In this document: in pieces, positions 26,374 to 35,413 of the stretch
How positions within the stretch are numbered: position 1 is the first letter of the stretch
Layout: every line of letters begins with the position of its first letter
NCBI RefSeq assembly: GCF_016765775.1
Contig: NZ_JAESVN010000003.1
Coordinates: 1 to 64,000, forward strand
Length of the DNA: 64,000 nt
Reading direction: 5' to 3'
From: Szabonella alba
GTDB taxonomy: Bacteria; Pseudomonadota; Alphaproteobacteria; Rhodobacterales; Rhodobacteraceae
Position numbers and translations under genes: made by a program
The notes under the pieces: model-generated
What the model was told of the DNA's origin: nothing
Database searches by the model: none
Seen by the model: the letters and a program-made list of their open reading frames with translations, nothing else

Positions 26374-27777
26374 GTGACAGATACAAATTGGCTCCCCGAC
26401 CTGACACAAAGTGACGGTCCGAAATATCTGGCGCTGGTGCGCGCGTTGCGGGATGCGATCCGGGCGGGCGAACTGACCCCGGGGGCGCAATTGCCCACGG
26501 TGCGCGACCTGGCCTGGGAAATGAAGGTGACGCCGGGGACGGTGTCGCGCGCCTATCAACTGGCCACACAAGAGGGGCTGCTGGCCGCGACGGTGGGGCG
26601 GGGCACGTTCGTCGCCCCGGACCGGCCCCGTTTTGGCCCGACGCAAAGCTTCTATATCGAGCGTGAACCCGAAAGCCTGAACGGACGGATCGACATGCGC
26701 GCGCCGCGTCTGCCGGAACTGGGGCAGGGGGCGGCCTTTGATGCCGCAATGACGGCCTTGCGCGACCGGATCCGGGGGGACTGGCTGGATTATCCCAGCC
26801 AACGCGACGAGGCGGTGCTGCGCGAGGCACTGGTGGACTGGCTGGCCGATCGCATCCTTGGCCCGGTTTCGGCCGAGGACATGGCGCTGTGCTATGGCGG
26901 GCAGCATGCGATCATGATGGTCTATCAATGCTGTCTGCGCGGCGACCGGCCCACGGTGCTGATCGAGGAACTGGCCTATGCCGGGTTCCGCCATGCCGCG
27001 AAACTGGCCCGGGCCGAACTTGTGGGGGTCGAGATTGACGCCCATGGCTTGTGCCCCGACGCGCTGGAGGCCGCCTGTCGTCGCCACGCGCCGCAGATCC
27101 TGTGCGTGACGACCGAGGCGCAGAACCCCACCACTGCCAGAATGCCCGTGGAGCGCCGCCGCCGGATTGCCGAGATCGCCCGGGCGCATGACCTGCAGAT
27201 CATCGAGGATGACTGCTATTCCATCAGCCAGAGCAACATGCCCGCCCTGCGCGCGCTGGCCCCCGAACGCACCTGGTATATCGGCAGCTTTTCCAAGACC
27301 ATCTCGGCGGCGCTGCGTCTGGGGTATATCCTCTGCCCGACCGGAATGGGGCAGGCGGGGCGGCTGACGGCGCAGCATTCCTTCTTTGCCCTGTCGCGCC
27401 CGATTTCCGACCTGTGTCATGAACTTCTGTCCTCGGGTGTCGCCGATGACCTGCGCCGCCGCGTGCAGGGCGGATTTTCCGATCGGCTGGAAGGCGTGGT
27501 CAATGTGCTGGGCCGTCATGCGCTGCACTGGCAGCCGGGTCTGCCCTTTGTCTGGCTGGATCTGCCGGCGGGCTGGCGGGCCTCGACCTTCGCGCGCATG
27601 GCCGAGGCTGAGGGCGTGTTGTTGCGTTCCGCCGATGAATTTGCCCTGATCCATGGCCGCGCGCCCCATTCGGTGCGGCTGGCCGTTCCCGGCAATCACA
27701 GCCGCACCCGGATCGAGGAGGCCTGTCTGCGGCTTTCGCGGCTGCTGGACAGCCCGCCTGCGGAAATCTCGGTCTGA
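26374..27777 (+). CDS. MocR-family transcriptional regulator (GntR-type HTH plus aminotransferase domain)
   Basis: A 467-aa cytoplasmic regulator. Residues about 12-80 form a GntR winged helix (YLALVRALRDAIRAGELTPGAQLP, then TPGTVSRAYQLATQEGLL and GRGTFVA). Residues about 100-460 form a fold-type I aminotransferase-like domain that would bind pyridoxal phosphate through the Lys in IGSFSKTISAALRLGY; EDDCYSISQS carries the ring-binding Asp. MocR proteins sense PLP-linked amines or amino acids. It starts with GTG, with GAGGA six bases upstream. The effector is unknown; the divergent DUF1127 gene is the likely target. Confidence 0.92.
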   Translation: MTDTNWLPDLTQSDGPKYLALVRALRDAIRAGELTPGAQLPTVRDLAWEMKVTPGTVSRAYQLATQEGLLAATVGRGTFVAPDRPRFGPTQSFYIEREPESLNGRIDMRAPRLPELGQGAAFDAAMTALRDRIRGDWLDYPSQRDEAVLREALVDWLADRILGPVSAEDMALCYGGQHAIMMVYQCCLRGDRPTVLIEELAYAGFRHAAKLARAELVGVEIDAHGLCPDALEAACRRHAPQILCVTTEAQNPTTARMPVERRRRIAEIARAHDLQIIEDDCYSISQSNMPALRALAPERTWYIGSFSKTISAALRLGYILCPTGMGQAGRLTAQHSFFALSRPISDLCHELLSSGVADDLRRRVQGGFSDRLEGVVNVLGRHALHWQPGLPFVWLDLPAGWRASTFARMAEAEGVLLRSADEFALIHGRAPHSVRLAVPGNHSRTRIEEACLRLSRLLDSPPAEISV

Positions 27778-27899
27778 CCTGTTGCCAAAACGACTCGACT
27801 GTCGGGGAATCACCGCGCGCCCTGCGCGTCGTGATTGACCGGGGCCGGGTCGGGGCGCATCTTTTGACCATCGAGCAAAATAAAAAACGAGATCCGAAA

Positions 27900-28154
27900 A
27901 TGGGTTATCAGAATGGCTTTCACGCGCCCAATGGCGGCGCGGACTTCCTGGGCTACAGGCGCAACAGCAAGGGCATGACCGAGGTGGTCTATGATGACGG
28001 CGTGAACCGTCGCATGATCTGGCGTGTTTCGGGCCAGAATGTGCGCGAGGCCGATCTGTCTGCCGCTTTGGGTAAGGCGGTTGCAGCGCTGCGCGTCGTG
28101 CCCGCGCTGATTACCGAACTGAAGAAACGCGCCATCGCGATTGAGCGGATCTGA
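27900..28154 (+). CDS. Small uncharacterised protein
   Basis: An 84-aa protein with a Gly/Asn-rich opening (GYQNGFHAPNGGADFLGYRR), two predicted strands (MTEVVYDDGVNRRMIWRVSG) and a C-terminal amphipathic helix ending KKRAIAIERI. No signal peptide or metal motif is visible and I do not recognise a family. ATG 27900 follows a purine-rich stretch. A TTGACC hexamer about 65 bases upstream may mark its promoter. It lies 122 bases beyond the MocR gene and is probably transcribed separately. Confidence 0.5.
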   Translation: MGYQNGFHAPNGGADFLGYRRNSKGMTEVVYDDGVNRRMIWRVSGQNVREADLSAALGKAVAALRVVPALITELKKRAIAIERI

Positions 28155-28346
28155 GCGCAGTCCGCGTCTGACCCGGGGCTGGGGCACGGTCGTTTTCCGG
28201 ACCGGCGCGCATGGCATCACGACTGCTCAACCGGCAGGCACTGCGATGCCTGAAAGACCGGCAAACGGGGCGTTCATCGTCTCGTTTCTCTTTTCAGCCG
28301 TGAAAAGCTGTGCCACAGATACCAAAAGAGCGGTCGGGGGCAGGGT

Positions 28347-29417
28347 ATGAGTGAAGGGTCATTCTGGGCGCGGATACGACGCACGGAAGGCGGCAGCGGC
28401 CTGCTGCTTGTGGCGCCTCCGGGGCTTTATGCCATCCTGCTGCTGGCGGCCCCCCTTGGCACGATCCTGCTCTATTCCTTCCTGACCGATGGCTATCTGG
28501 AAATCATCCGCGACTTCACGCTGATGAATTATTCCGAGGCATGGACGAATGAGCTTTACCGTTCGGTGATGGTGCGCTCACTGGCCGTGTCTATGGCGGT
28601 GACGGCGATCACGGTGCTGCTGGCCTTTCCCATCGCCTATTTTGTCAGCTTCCATGTCGAGCCGTCGAAGAAATCGCTCTGGCTGTTTCTGATCACCATT
28701 CCGTTCTGGACCTCATATCTGATCCGGGTTTTCCTGTGGAAGGTGATCCTTGGCTATAATGGCGTGGTCAATTCGGGGCTTCTGGGTATCGGCATCATCG
28801 ACGAGCCGCTGACCTTCATCCTTTACAACGTCAATTCGGTCGTCATCACGCTGGCCCATGCCTATGCGCCCTTTGCGATCCTGCCGATCTTTGTGGCGCT
28901 GGAAAAGATCGACCGCAGCCTGCTTGAGGCCGGGCAGGACCTTGGGGAATCGCGCTTCATGACCTTCCTGCGCGTGACGCTGCCGCTGGCCATGCCGGGC
29001 GTTGTTGCCTCGATTCTGATCGTATTCATCCCGACCATCGGGGACTATGTCACCCCGCAACTGGTGGGCGGCCCCGAGGGGCGGATGATCGCGAACCTGA
29101 TCCAGCTGCAATATCTGCGGCTGGACAACTATCCGATGGGGTCGGCCATCGCGGTTTCGGGCATGATGCTGGTCGTGCTGACCATCTTCTTTGGCTGGGC
29201 ACAGGCGCGGCTGTTCGGGGCGGCGTTCCGATGGTTCAACGGCACGATGCCCTGGGTGGCGGCGGTGGCGATGGCCTTCCTTTCCATCGCGGCGAATTTT
29301 GGGGGCGTGCTGCTGATCGCCTCGCTGCTGCCGGGGGCGGTCGCGGGTGTTCTGCTGATCCTGAGCTGGCATATCGCGCTTCTTGTGATGCTCAAGCGCG
29401 GGGGGGGCATGGCATGA
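28347..29417 (+). CDS. Polyamine-type ABC importer permease (PotB-like)
   Basis: An inner-membrane permease of the spermidine/putrescine class, 356 aa. Near 230 it shows the EAA loop that docks to the ATPase (EAGQDLGESRFMTFLRVTLPLAMPGV). Six core helices are followed by an extra C-terminal hydrophobic segment (about 300-345) not usual for PotB. The downstream PotC-like start overlaps its stop (ATGA). Substrate is unproven: PotB-family permeases also import putrescine, opines or other small cations. Confidence 0.88.
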   Translation: MSEGSFWARIRRTEGGSGLLLVAPPGLYAILLLAAPLGTILLYSFLTDGYLEIIRDFTLMNYSEAWTNELYRSVMVRSLAVSMAVTAITVLLAFPIAYFVSFHVEPSKKSLWLFLITIPFWTSYLIRVFLWKVILGYNGVVNSGLLGIGIIDEPLTFILYNVNSVVITLAHAYAPFAILPIFVALEKIDRSLLEAGQDLGESRFMTFLRVTLPLAMPGVVASILIVFIPTIGDYVTPQLVGGPEGRMIANLIQLQYLRLDNYPMGSAIAVSGMMLVVLTIFFGWAQARLFGAAFRWFNGTMPWVAAVAMAFLSIAANFGGVLLIASLLPGAVAGVLLILSWHIALLVMLKRGGGMA

Positions 29418-30220
29418 AGGTCAACGGCTTCAAACTCTACGCCTTCTGCTATCTGATCTTTCTGTATGCGCCGATCATCCTGCTGCCGATGTTCGCCTTC
29501 AACGACGCGACAGTGATCGCCTTTCCGCTGACGGGATTTTCCACCCGCTGGTTTGAGGAGATGGCGACCCAGCCGACCCTGCATCTGGCGGTGAAGAACT
29601 CGCTGTTCATCGCGGTGACATCGGCGGTGCTGTCAACGATCCTTGGCATATTCGCGGCCCGCGCCTCGACCCGCTACCGCTTTCCCTTCAAGGCGGGGAT
29701 CATGGGGCTGATCATGCTGCCGCTGGTGCTGCCCGAGATCATCGTGGCGGTGTCCTTGCTGGTGGTGCTGCTGGGGCTCGGCGTGCCCTTGTCGCTGATG
29801 ACCGTGATCCTTGGCCATGTGCTGATCTGCACGCCCTTCACCATCGCGATCCTGTCTTCGGCCTTCCAGAGCCTTGACCAGAGCCTTGAGGAAGCCGCCT
29901 ATGACCTGGGTGAAACGCCCGCCTCGACCTTCCGGCTGATCATCCTGCCGCTGGTCATGCCGGGGATCATCTCCTCCTTGCTGATCTCCTTCACGATCAG
30001 TCTGGATGAATTCATCATCGCCTTCTTCCTTGCGGGAACCCAGCCGACACTGCCGGTCTATATCTTCTCGCAATTCCGTTTCCCGCAGGCGGTCCCTGTG
30101 ATCATGGCGCTTGGAACGATCCTTGTCTGCCTGTCCATCGTCCTGCTGTCCATCGCTGAATATTTCCGCCGCCGCGGCATCGCCCGGTCCGGCGGCAAGG
30201 ATACCGGAGGCTTCCTGTGA
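29414..30220 (+). CDS. Polyamine-type ABC importer permease (PotC-like)
   Basis: The second permease subunit, 268 aa, with six helices and a canonical EAA loop (EEAAYDLGETPASTFRLIILPLVMPG, around residue 170). The family feature SFTISLDEFIIAFFLAG follows. Four-base overlaps on both sides bind it into a potBCA-type operon. A longer frame from 29231 is an upstream shadow inside the PotB-like gene. Confidence 0.9.
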   Translation: MKVNGFKLYAFCYLIFLYAPIILLPMFAFNDATVIAFPLTGFSTRWFEEMATQPTLHLAVKNSLFIAVTSAVLSTILGIFAARASTRYRFPFKAGIMGLIMLPLVLPEIIVAVSLLVVLLGLGVPLSLMTVILGHVLICTPFTIAILSSAFQSLDQSLEEAAYDLGETPASTFRLIILPLVMPGIISSLLISFTISLDEFIIAFFLAGTQPTLPVYIFSQFRFPQAVPVIMALGTILVCLSIVLLSIAEYFRRRGIARSGGKDTGGFL

Positions 30221-31311
30221 CCGAGAAACCCACCATGATCGCGTTTCAGGACGTGCATAAATATTACGGTGATTATCACGCGCTGCGCGGCATCACCGCG
30301 ACGATCCGGGCAGGGGAGTTCTTTTCACTGCTGGGGCCTTCGGGCTGTGGCAAGACCACGCTTTTGCGCACCATCGCGGGGTTTGAGGGCATTGACCGCG
30401 GCGTGGTGATGATCGACGGCAAGGACATGGCCGGGGTGCCCGCGAACAAGCGGCCCACCAATATGGTGTTCCAGTCCTATGCGATCTTTCCACATATGTC
30501 GGTGGCCGAAAATGTGGGCTTCGGTCTGCGCCGTGCGGGCCTGTCCAAGGCTGATCTTGCCGCCCGTGTGGGAGAGGCGCTGGAGATGGTGGGGCTGAAA
30601 GGCTATGGCGCGCGCGCGGCCCATGCGCTTTCGGGCGGGCAGCGGCAGCGCGTGGCGCTGGCCCGGGCGCTGATCCTGAAACCCAAGGTTCTGCTGCTCG
30701 ATGAACCCCTGTCGGCGCTGGACAAGAAGATGCGCGAACATATGCAGGTGGAACTGATCCGCCTGCAGCGGCAGGTCGGCATCACCTTCATTCTGGTGAC
30801 CCATGATCAGGAAGAGGCGCTGGTCATGTCCGACCGGATCGCCGTGATGTTCGAAGGGGAGATCGCGCAGCTTGCCGATCCCGAAACGCTCTATCGTCGC
30901 CCGAACAGCCGCACGGTGGCAAATTTCATCGGCACGATGAATTTCCTGCCCGCCACTGTAACATCCGAGATGGGCGGCCGGATCGAGATCGAGGCGGCCG
31001 GTTTCGGCGCGATGGCCCTTGAGGCGGCACAGGCACCCGGTGCCGTGACCGGGGGGGAGGTTTCGGTGGGCTTCCGCCCCGAAACCCTGACGGTCCTTTT
31101 TGACGGGCAATCCGCCGGGGATCGCGAAAGCATGGCAACGATCGAGGAAGTCGTCTATTTCGGTGACATGACCTATTACGATGTGCGGCTGGATGGCACG
31201 CAAAGCCCGGTCCGCATCTCCATGCGCAATGTCTTTGGCCGTCCGGTGCTGGATATCGGCACCCGCACAAGGGTCGGCTGGTCGCCGGGGGCGATGGTGC
31301 TGTTCCGCTAG
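30217..31311 (+). CDS. Polyamine-type ABC importer ATPase (PotA-like)
   Basis: The energising subunit, 364 aa: Walker A GPSGCGKTT near residue 40, Q-loop VFQSYAIFPHM, signature LSGGQRQRVALARAL, Walker B VLLLDEPLSAL, the H-switch THDQEEAL, and a C-terminal TOBE-type domain from about 240. It starts with GTG 30217, overlapping the PotC-like stop, with CGGAGG six bases upstream. The operon has no substrate-binding protein gene, so the receptor must be encoded elsewhere. Confidence 0.92.
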   Translation: MTEKPTMIAFQDVHKYYGDYHALRGITATIRAGEFFSLLGPSGCGKTTLLRTIAGFEGIDRGVVMIDGKDMAGVPANKRPTNMVFQSYAIFPHMSVAENVGFGLRRAGLSKADLAARVGEALEMVGLKGYGARAAHALSGGQRQRVALARALILKPKVLLLDEPLSALDKKMREHMQVELIRLQRQVGITFILVTHDQEEALVMSDRIAVMFEGEIAQLADPETLYRRPNSRTVANFIGTMNFLPATVTSEMGGRIEIEAAGFGAMALEAAQAPGAVTGGEVSVGFRPETLTVLFDGQSAGDRESMATIEEVVYFGDMTYYDVRLDGTQSPVRISMRNVFGRPVLDIGTRTRVGWSPGAMVLFR

Positions 31312-31334
31312 GAAAACGCCCCGCTTAGCATTCT

Positions 31335-31390
31335 GATCTTTCTCTTGGCCCAAATACCCCCGCGGGTGCGGGGACTGGCCCCGTGTGGGT
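31335..31390 (+). repeat. Dispersed intergenic repeat, copy C
   Basis: CTCTTGGCCCAAATACCCCC followed by GCGGGTGCGGGGACTGGCCCC, a diverged copy of the family, between the end of the PotA-like gene and the integrase remnant. It appears as a single copy, the element boundary possibly having removed a partner. Confidence 0.45.
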
Positions 31391-31478
31391 GTTCATCTGA
31401 TCTGTCCATAAGGTTTCAGAAGGTTTGACCACAGCCGCCGATATCCGGGATGGCGAGGCCCTGAGTATCGAAAGCGAA

Positions 31479-32150
31479 CTAAATTTCCTTGGACCGGCAG
31501 ACGTCGCGGAGAATCGAGGTGAGATGCACAAAATCCTTGTTCGCGCTGTTCGCGCTGAGTCCATCATCGCCCATCTTCTCCACCCACCACTCCCTTAATT
31601 TGAACAGGTCACGGGTGGTGATCTCGTCAAGACTGATATCCCCGATGACCTCGATGAAGTTGGCGACGGCCTTCTTGCGCGGGTTTTCCCAGCGCCTGAT
31701 CTGGTCCTCGGTCTTCCCGAGGGTCTTGACCTTGGCGACGGTCCAGTAGCGTTCCAGCGCGCGGCTGACCGTCAGGCGCGGAGGCTTCGCTCCACCAAGC
31801 AGGGCCTCGGCCTCAAGCCTGTCCACGCGCCCGGATGGCTTAAGGGATTTCTCGACCCGCTCCACGATCTCATCGACCGGGCAGGCGGGCGACCTTATCG
31901 GCGGTGAGGAAGCGGAAGCCGCGCTTCGCGGCCAAATTGCGGGCGGCCTCCATGCGCTGGAAGGCTTCGGCATCTTCGCCTCACAAGCCTCGATCATGTC
32001 CGCCCAGATCTTGGTGGCCTTTATCGACGCAACACTTTCGGAGTCGGTGTGCAAGGACAGGAAAATCATGTCCCGGTCCTCGACGCGATTGTAGCGCTGA
32101 GGAACCCGTTTTCTGAGATAAAAGGTCTGGCCGCGCTTTTGAATCGTCAT
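31479..32150 (-). pseudogene. Degraded tyrosine integrase (frameshifted and C-terminally truncated)
   Basis: The N-terminus (TIQKRGQTFYLRKRVPQRY) and the SAM-like core-binding domain (FIEVIGDISLDEITTRDL) are those of a DUF6538-type island integrase. Between about 31878 and 31975 the open frame turns into Pro/Ser/Trp-rich nonsense, while the neighbouring frame reads family-like sequence (AEAFQRMEAARNLAAKRGFR). This implies a 1-base deletion near 31975 and a compensating insertion near 31878. A TAG at 31479 ends the frame after SILRDVCRSKEI, before any catalytic residue. The gene starts 153 bases beyond the tRNA-Ser 3' end and reads away from it, so it marks the scar of a decayed element. Confidence 0.85.
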
Positions 32151-32303
32151 CGCGATATTTGCCCACAGTCATTCGATTACATCAGGACACAGTGTGGCGG
32201 ACTGTGTGTCATTATGTGCATCAAATCACGTGATGTGAACCGTGACGCGCCCGCATCTGGAGGCTTTTACATTTAATAACAGCGCTATAGATGGATTTGA
32301 ATG

Positions 32304-32393
32304 TGGCGGAGCCGAAGGGATTCGAACCCTCGAGACGGTTCCCCGCCTGCACCCTTAGCAGGGGTGTGCCTTCGACCACTCGGCCACAGCTCC
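32304..32393 (-). tRNA. tRNA-Ser (GCT)
   Basis: A 90-base tRNA with a long variable arm, as expected for serine. The acceptor arms GGAGCTG and CGGCTCC pair, the anticodon loop reads CTGCTAA (anticodon GCT), the variable arm is GCGGGGAACCGTC-like, the T-arm has GGTTCGAATCC, discriminator G and CCA is encoded. It reads serine AGC/AGU codons. An integrase remnant lies beyond its 3' end. Confidence 0.96.
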
Positions 32394-32761
32394 GCCAGCA
32401 CGTTTATCACCCGAGCCTGCGGGGGCAAGGCCAAAAATCGCGGGTCCCGAAAATCATGGGTCATCGGGATTTGCGGTTTGATCGGAATTATTGTCCCGGC
32501 TCCCATGCAGGTCGTCCTTGCCCATCCCGGTCAGTCCCCCGGCTACCCGTCTGCGCAACGGCTCTGCCGACCGCGCAACGGGGGGGATCTGCAATGAATG
32601 ACATCGGGCGAGGGGACGCAATCACACCGCGCCGCAGGGTCTGGCCGCGCGCAGCGGCTTGAACGGGGGCGACTCTGCGGTCTGGCCGGGTCTGGCGAAG
32701 CCCTTCACCGCTTGAACCACGCGTCCCGCTGCCTTAGACAAGGGGGCCGGACAAATCGGGA
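32394..32761. other. Gene-free spacer between tRNA-Ser and gatB
   Basis: 368 bases with no supported gene. Frames here are short and overlap on both strands. It should hold the tRNA-Ser promoter (minus strand) and the gatB promoter (plus strand), but I see no hexamer pair good enough to call. Confidence 0.5.
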
Positions 32762-34282
32762 ATGCTGCACATGCTGGATCTGACCTATGAGACCCCCAAG
32801 CCCAAGGTGATCGCCGGGGCGAAACATGACTGGGAACTGGTCATCGGGATGGAGATCCATGCGCAGGTCTCGTCCAATTCCAAACTGTTCTCGGGGGCCT
32901 CGACACAGGTGGGGGCGGAACCCAATTCCAATGTGGCCTTCGTCGATGCGGCCATGCCCGGGATGCTTCCGGTCATCAATGAATTCTGCATCGAACAGGC
33001 GGTGCGCTCGGGGCTGGGGCTGAAGGCGGCGATCAACCTGCGCTCGGCCTTCGACCGCAAGAACTACTTCTATCCCGACCTGCCGCAGGGCTATCAGATC
33101 AGCCAGCTTTACCATCCTATCGTGGGCGAGGGGGAGGTGCTGGTCGAAATGGGCCCCGGCGTGGCGCGTCTGGTGCGGGTGGAACGCATCCATCTGGAAC
33201 AGGATGCAGGCAAGTCGATCCATGACATGGATCCGACGATGTCTTTCGTCGATTTCAACCGCACCGGTGTGGCCCTGATGGAAATCGTTAGCCGCCCCGA
33301 TATTCGCGGACCCGAAGAGGCGGCAGCCTATGTCACCAAGCTGCGCCAGATCCTGCGTTATCTTGGCACCTGCGACGGCAATATGCAGAACGGAAATCTG
33401 CGGGCAGATGTGAACGTGTCTGTCTGCCGTCCCGGCCAGTATGAGAAATATCAGGCGACACAGGATTTTGCGCATCTTGGCACGCGCTGCGAGATCAAGA
33501 ACATGAACTCGATGCGCTTCATGACGCAGGCCATTGATTATGAGGCCCGCCGCCAGATCGCGATTCTGGAAGATGGCGGCGAGATCGTGCAGGAAACCCG
33601 GCTTTATGACCCGGACAAAGGGGAGACCCGGTCCATGCGCTCCAAGGAAGAGGCGCATGATTACCGCTATTTCCCCTGTCCCGACCTGCTGCCGCTTGAG
33701 ATTGAACAGGCTTGGGTCGATCAGATCGCGGCCACGATGCCCGAACTGCCTGATGCCAAGAAGGCGCGTTTCATGGCCGATTTCGGTCTGACCGACTATG
33801 ACGCCAATGTGCTGACCGCCGAACTGGATGCCGCAGGCTATTTCGAGGCGGTGGCCAGGGGGCGGGATGGCAAGCAGGCGGCGAACTGGGTCATCAATGA
33901 ACTTTTCGGGCGGCTGAACAAGGAAGGTGTCTCGATCACGGAGACGCCGGTTTCCGCAGATCAGCTGGGCGGAATCGTTGACCTGATCGCCTCGGGTGAG
34001 ATTTCGGGCAAGATGGCCAAGGACCTGTTCGAGATCATCTGGAGCGAAGGCGGAACCCCCGCCGAGGTGGCCGCCGCGCGCGGCATGAAACAGGTTACCG
34101 ATACAGGCGCCATCGAGGCGGCGGTGGATGAGATCATCGCGGCCAACCCGGCACAGGTCGAAAAGGCCCGTGCCAATCCGAAACTTGCAGGCTGGTTCGT
34201 CGGGCAGGTCATCAAGGCGACGGGTGGTAAGGCGGCACCGCAGATGGTCAATGAACTGGTGGTGAAGAAACTCGGCCTCTGA
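32762..34282 (+). CDS. gatB: Aspartyl/glutamyl-tRNA(Asn/Gln) amidotransferase subunit B
   Basis: GatB holds the misacylated tRNA and the kinase site that activates Glu-tRNA(Gln) or Asp-tRNA(Asn) for amidation. The 506-aa protein carries [31 protein letters not shown], the signature [17 protein letters not shown], and [12 protein letters not shown], followed by the helical cradle and the C-terminal YqeY-type tail ([16 protein letters not shown]). ATG 32762 is used; ATG 32771 three codons later is possible. GatA and GatC are not in the window, a common separation in Rhodobacterales. Confidence 0.97.
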   Translation: MLHMLDLTYETPKPKVIAGAKHDWELVIGMEIHAQVSSNSKLFSGASTQVGAEPNSNVAFVDAAMPGMLPVINEFCIEQAVRSGLGLKAAINLRSAFDRKNYFYPDLPQGYQISQLYHPIVGEGEVLVEMGPGVARLVRVERIHLEQDAGKSIHDMDPTMSFVDFNRTGVALMEIVSRPDIRGPEEAAAYVTKLRQILRYLGTCDGNMQNGNLRADVNVSVCRPGQYEKYQATQDFAHLGTRCEIKNMNSMRFMTQAIDYEARRQIAILEDGGEIVQETRLYDPDKGETRSMRSKEEAHDYRYFPCPDLLPLEIEQAWVDQIAATMPELPDAKKARFMADFGLTDYDANVLTAELDAAGYFEAVARGRDGKQAANWVINELFGRLNKEGVSITETPVSADQLGGIVDLIASGEISGKMAKDLFEIIWSEGGTPAEVAAARGMKQVTDTGAIEAAVDEIIAANPAQVEKARANPKLAGWFVGQVIKATGGKAAPQMVNELVVKKLGL

Positions 34283-34368
34283 CCGGGCGGATCCTTGCCG
34301 CCGCCCCGCAAGGGGGTGGCAAGGCCCCGGGTCCCGGGCCATGATGGCCCCGCCGAAAGGGAGAACCC

Positions 34369-34878
34369 ATGCAGCACTACGAATACAAGGTGGTCCCGGC
34401 CCCCCTGAAAGGGGAAAAGGCCAAAACCGCGAAGACGACGCCCGAGCGTTTCGCGGTCGCGCTGATGAATGTGATGAACACGCTTGGCGCCGAAGGCTGG
34501 GACTATGTCCGCGCGGATACGCTGCCTTGTGAGGAACGCTCGGGTTTCACCGGCACCAAGACATCCTTTCTGCATATGCTGGTGTTCCGCCGCGCCCTGC
34601 CGCAGGAGGGGACCGAGGCCAAGGGCAAGGCGCGCGGCAATGCGCCGGCGCTGACCTCATCCGAGGCAGCAACGATGATCGCCACGATGCCGGATGAGCC
34701 ACGCCTGTCGGCGGATCGCGGCGCCTCGGATCGCGTGGCGGTGGACCGTCCGGCACCGGCGCGTACCGTGCCGCCCCGCACTGTTCCGCCCGGCAAGGAT
34801 GCCCCCCGAAACGATGCGTCCCGCGCGGATCCCCCTGTGCAGCGAAAAAGCGGCCCGGGCGATCAGGCGGCAGAATAG
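34369..34878 (+). CDS. DUF4177-containing protein
   Basis: A 169-aa protein. Residues 1-80 match DUF4177 (HYEYKVVPAP, then ALMNVMNTLGAEGWDYVRADTLP and a FLHMLVFRR strand). From about 85 on it is low-complexity, basic and Pro/Arg-rich, probably disordered. Function is unknown for the family. GGGAG lies six bases before ATG 34369. Short spacing after gatB (86 bases) allows co-transcription. It converges on the sulfide cluster and shares a terminator with it. Confidence 0.75.
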   Translation: MQHYEYKVVPAPLKGEKAKTAKTTPERFAVALMNVMNTLGAEGWDYVRADTLPCEERSGFTGTKTSFLHMLVFRRALPQEGTEAKGKARGNAPALTSSEAATMIATMPDEPRLSADRGASDRVAVDRPAPARTVPPRTVPPGKDAPRNDASRADPPVQRKSGPGDQAAE

Positions 34879-34919
34879 GGCAGGCGTGCTGCGGCCCGGA
34901 TACCCCGCGCGCGCCGCAC

Positions 34920-34951
34920 GAAAAAAGCCCCGTATGATCTGCGGGGCTTTT
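34920..34951. terminator. Bidirectional terminator
   Basis: AAAAAAGCCCCG and CGGGGCTTTT flank a 9-base loop, with A-rich and T-rich tails on either side, between the convergent DUF4177 gene and the TIGR01244 gene. Confidence 0.85.
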
Positions 34952-34975
34952 GTTTTGGTCGGGTGGCGCGATACT

Positions 34976-35404
34976 TCAGCCCTGACGGGCCAGCGTCTCG
35001 ATGGTGCCGCGCAGGCCCTCAAGCTGATAGCCGAAGCGCGCGGGAATGCCAATCAGGTCATCGGCGGGCATCTTGCCTGCATGGGCCAGCGCCCAGACCT
35101 GCGACGACCGGTTGCCCGAGGCGCAATAGGCCAGAACCGGGCCGTCGGACGCTTCGATCGCGGCGGCCTGTGCGGTCACATTCTCCATCGTCATCGCGCC
35201 GCCGATCACCGGATTGACAATAAACCGCAGCCCCAGCGCCTCGGCTGCCGCCTGCATCGGGCCCGCGCCGATTTCCCCCGGGATCTCGGCATCGGGGCGG
35301 TTGTCGATCACGGTCGTGAAACCGGCCTCGCGGATCGCGGGCAGGTCTTCCAGCGCGATCTGCGGTGAAACGGCGTAATCGGGGGTCAGCGAACGGATGT
35401 CCAT
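34976..35404 (-). CDS. TIGR01244-family phosphatase/sulfurtransferase-like protein
   Basis: A 142-aa cytoplasmic protein of the beta-lactamase-hydrolase-like N-terminal family, which shares the fold of dual-specificity phosphatases. The catalytic loop CASGNRSS follows the C-x5-R pattern (Cys and Arg about residues 94 and 100), preceded by TTVIDNRPDAE. In BigR operons of Agrobacterium and Xylella this module occurs with or fused to a persulfide dioxygenase, and here both are encoded in the same operon. A role in sulfur transfer or detoxification is inferred from context. Confidence 0.85.
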   Translation of the reverse strand: MDIRSLTPDYAVSPQIALEDLPAIREAGFTTVIDNRPDAEIPGEIGAGPMQAAAEALGLRFIVNPVIGGAMTMENVTAQAAAIEASDGPVLAYCASGNRSSQVWALAHAGKMPADDLIGIPARFGYQLEGLRGTIETLARQG

Positions 35405-35413
35405 GAAAACTCC

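Noticed and set aside
31312-31478. A missing integrase C-terminus continuing past the TAG
   Set aside because: A few residues in frame look plausible, but no catalytic box follows before the PotA-like gene, so the domain is absent.
32193-32310. Possible att duplication at tRNA-Ser (TGTGGCGGA at 32193-32201 and 32302-32310)
   Set aside because: Only nine bases match, both copies are on the same side of the integrase, and the far end of the scar shows no tRNA-like repeat.
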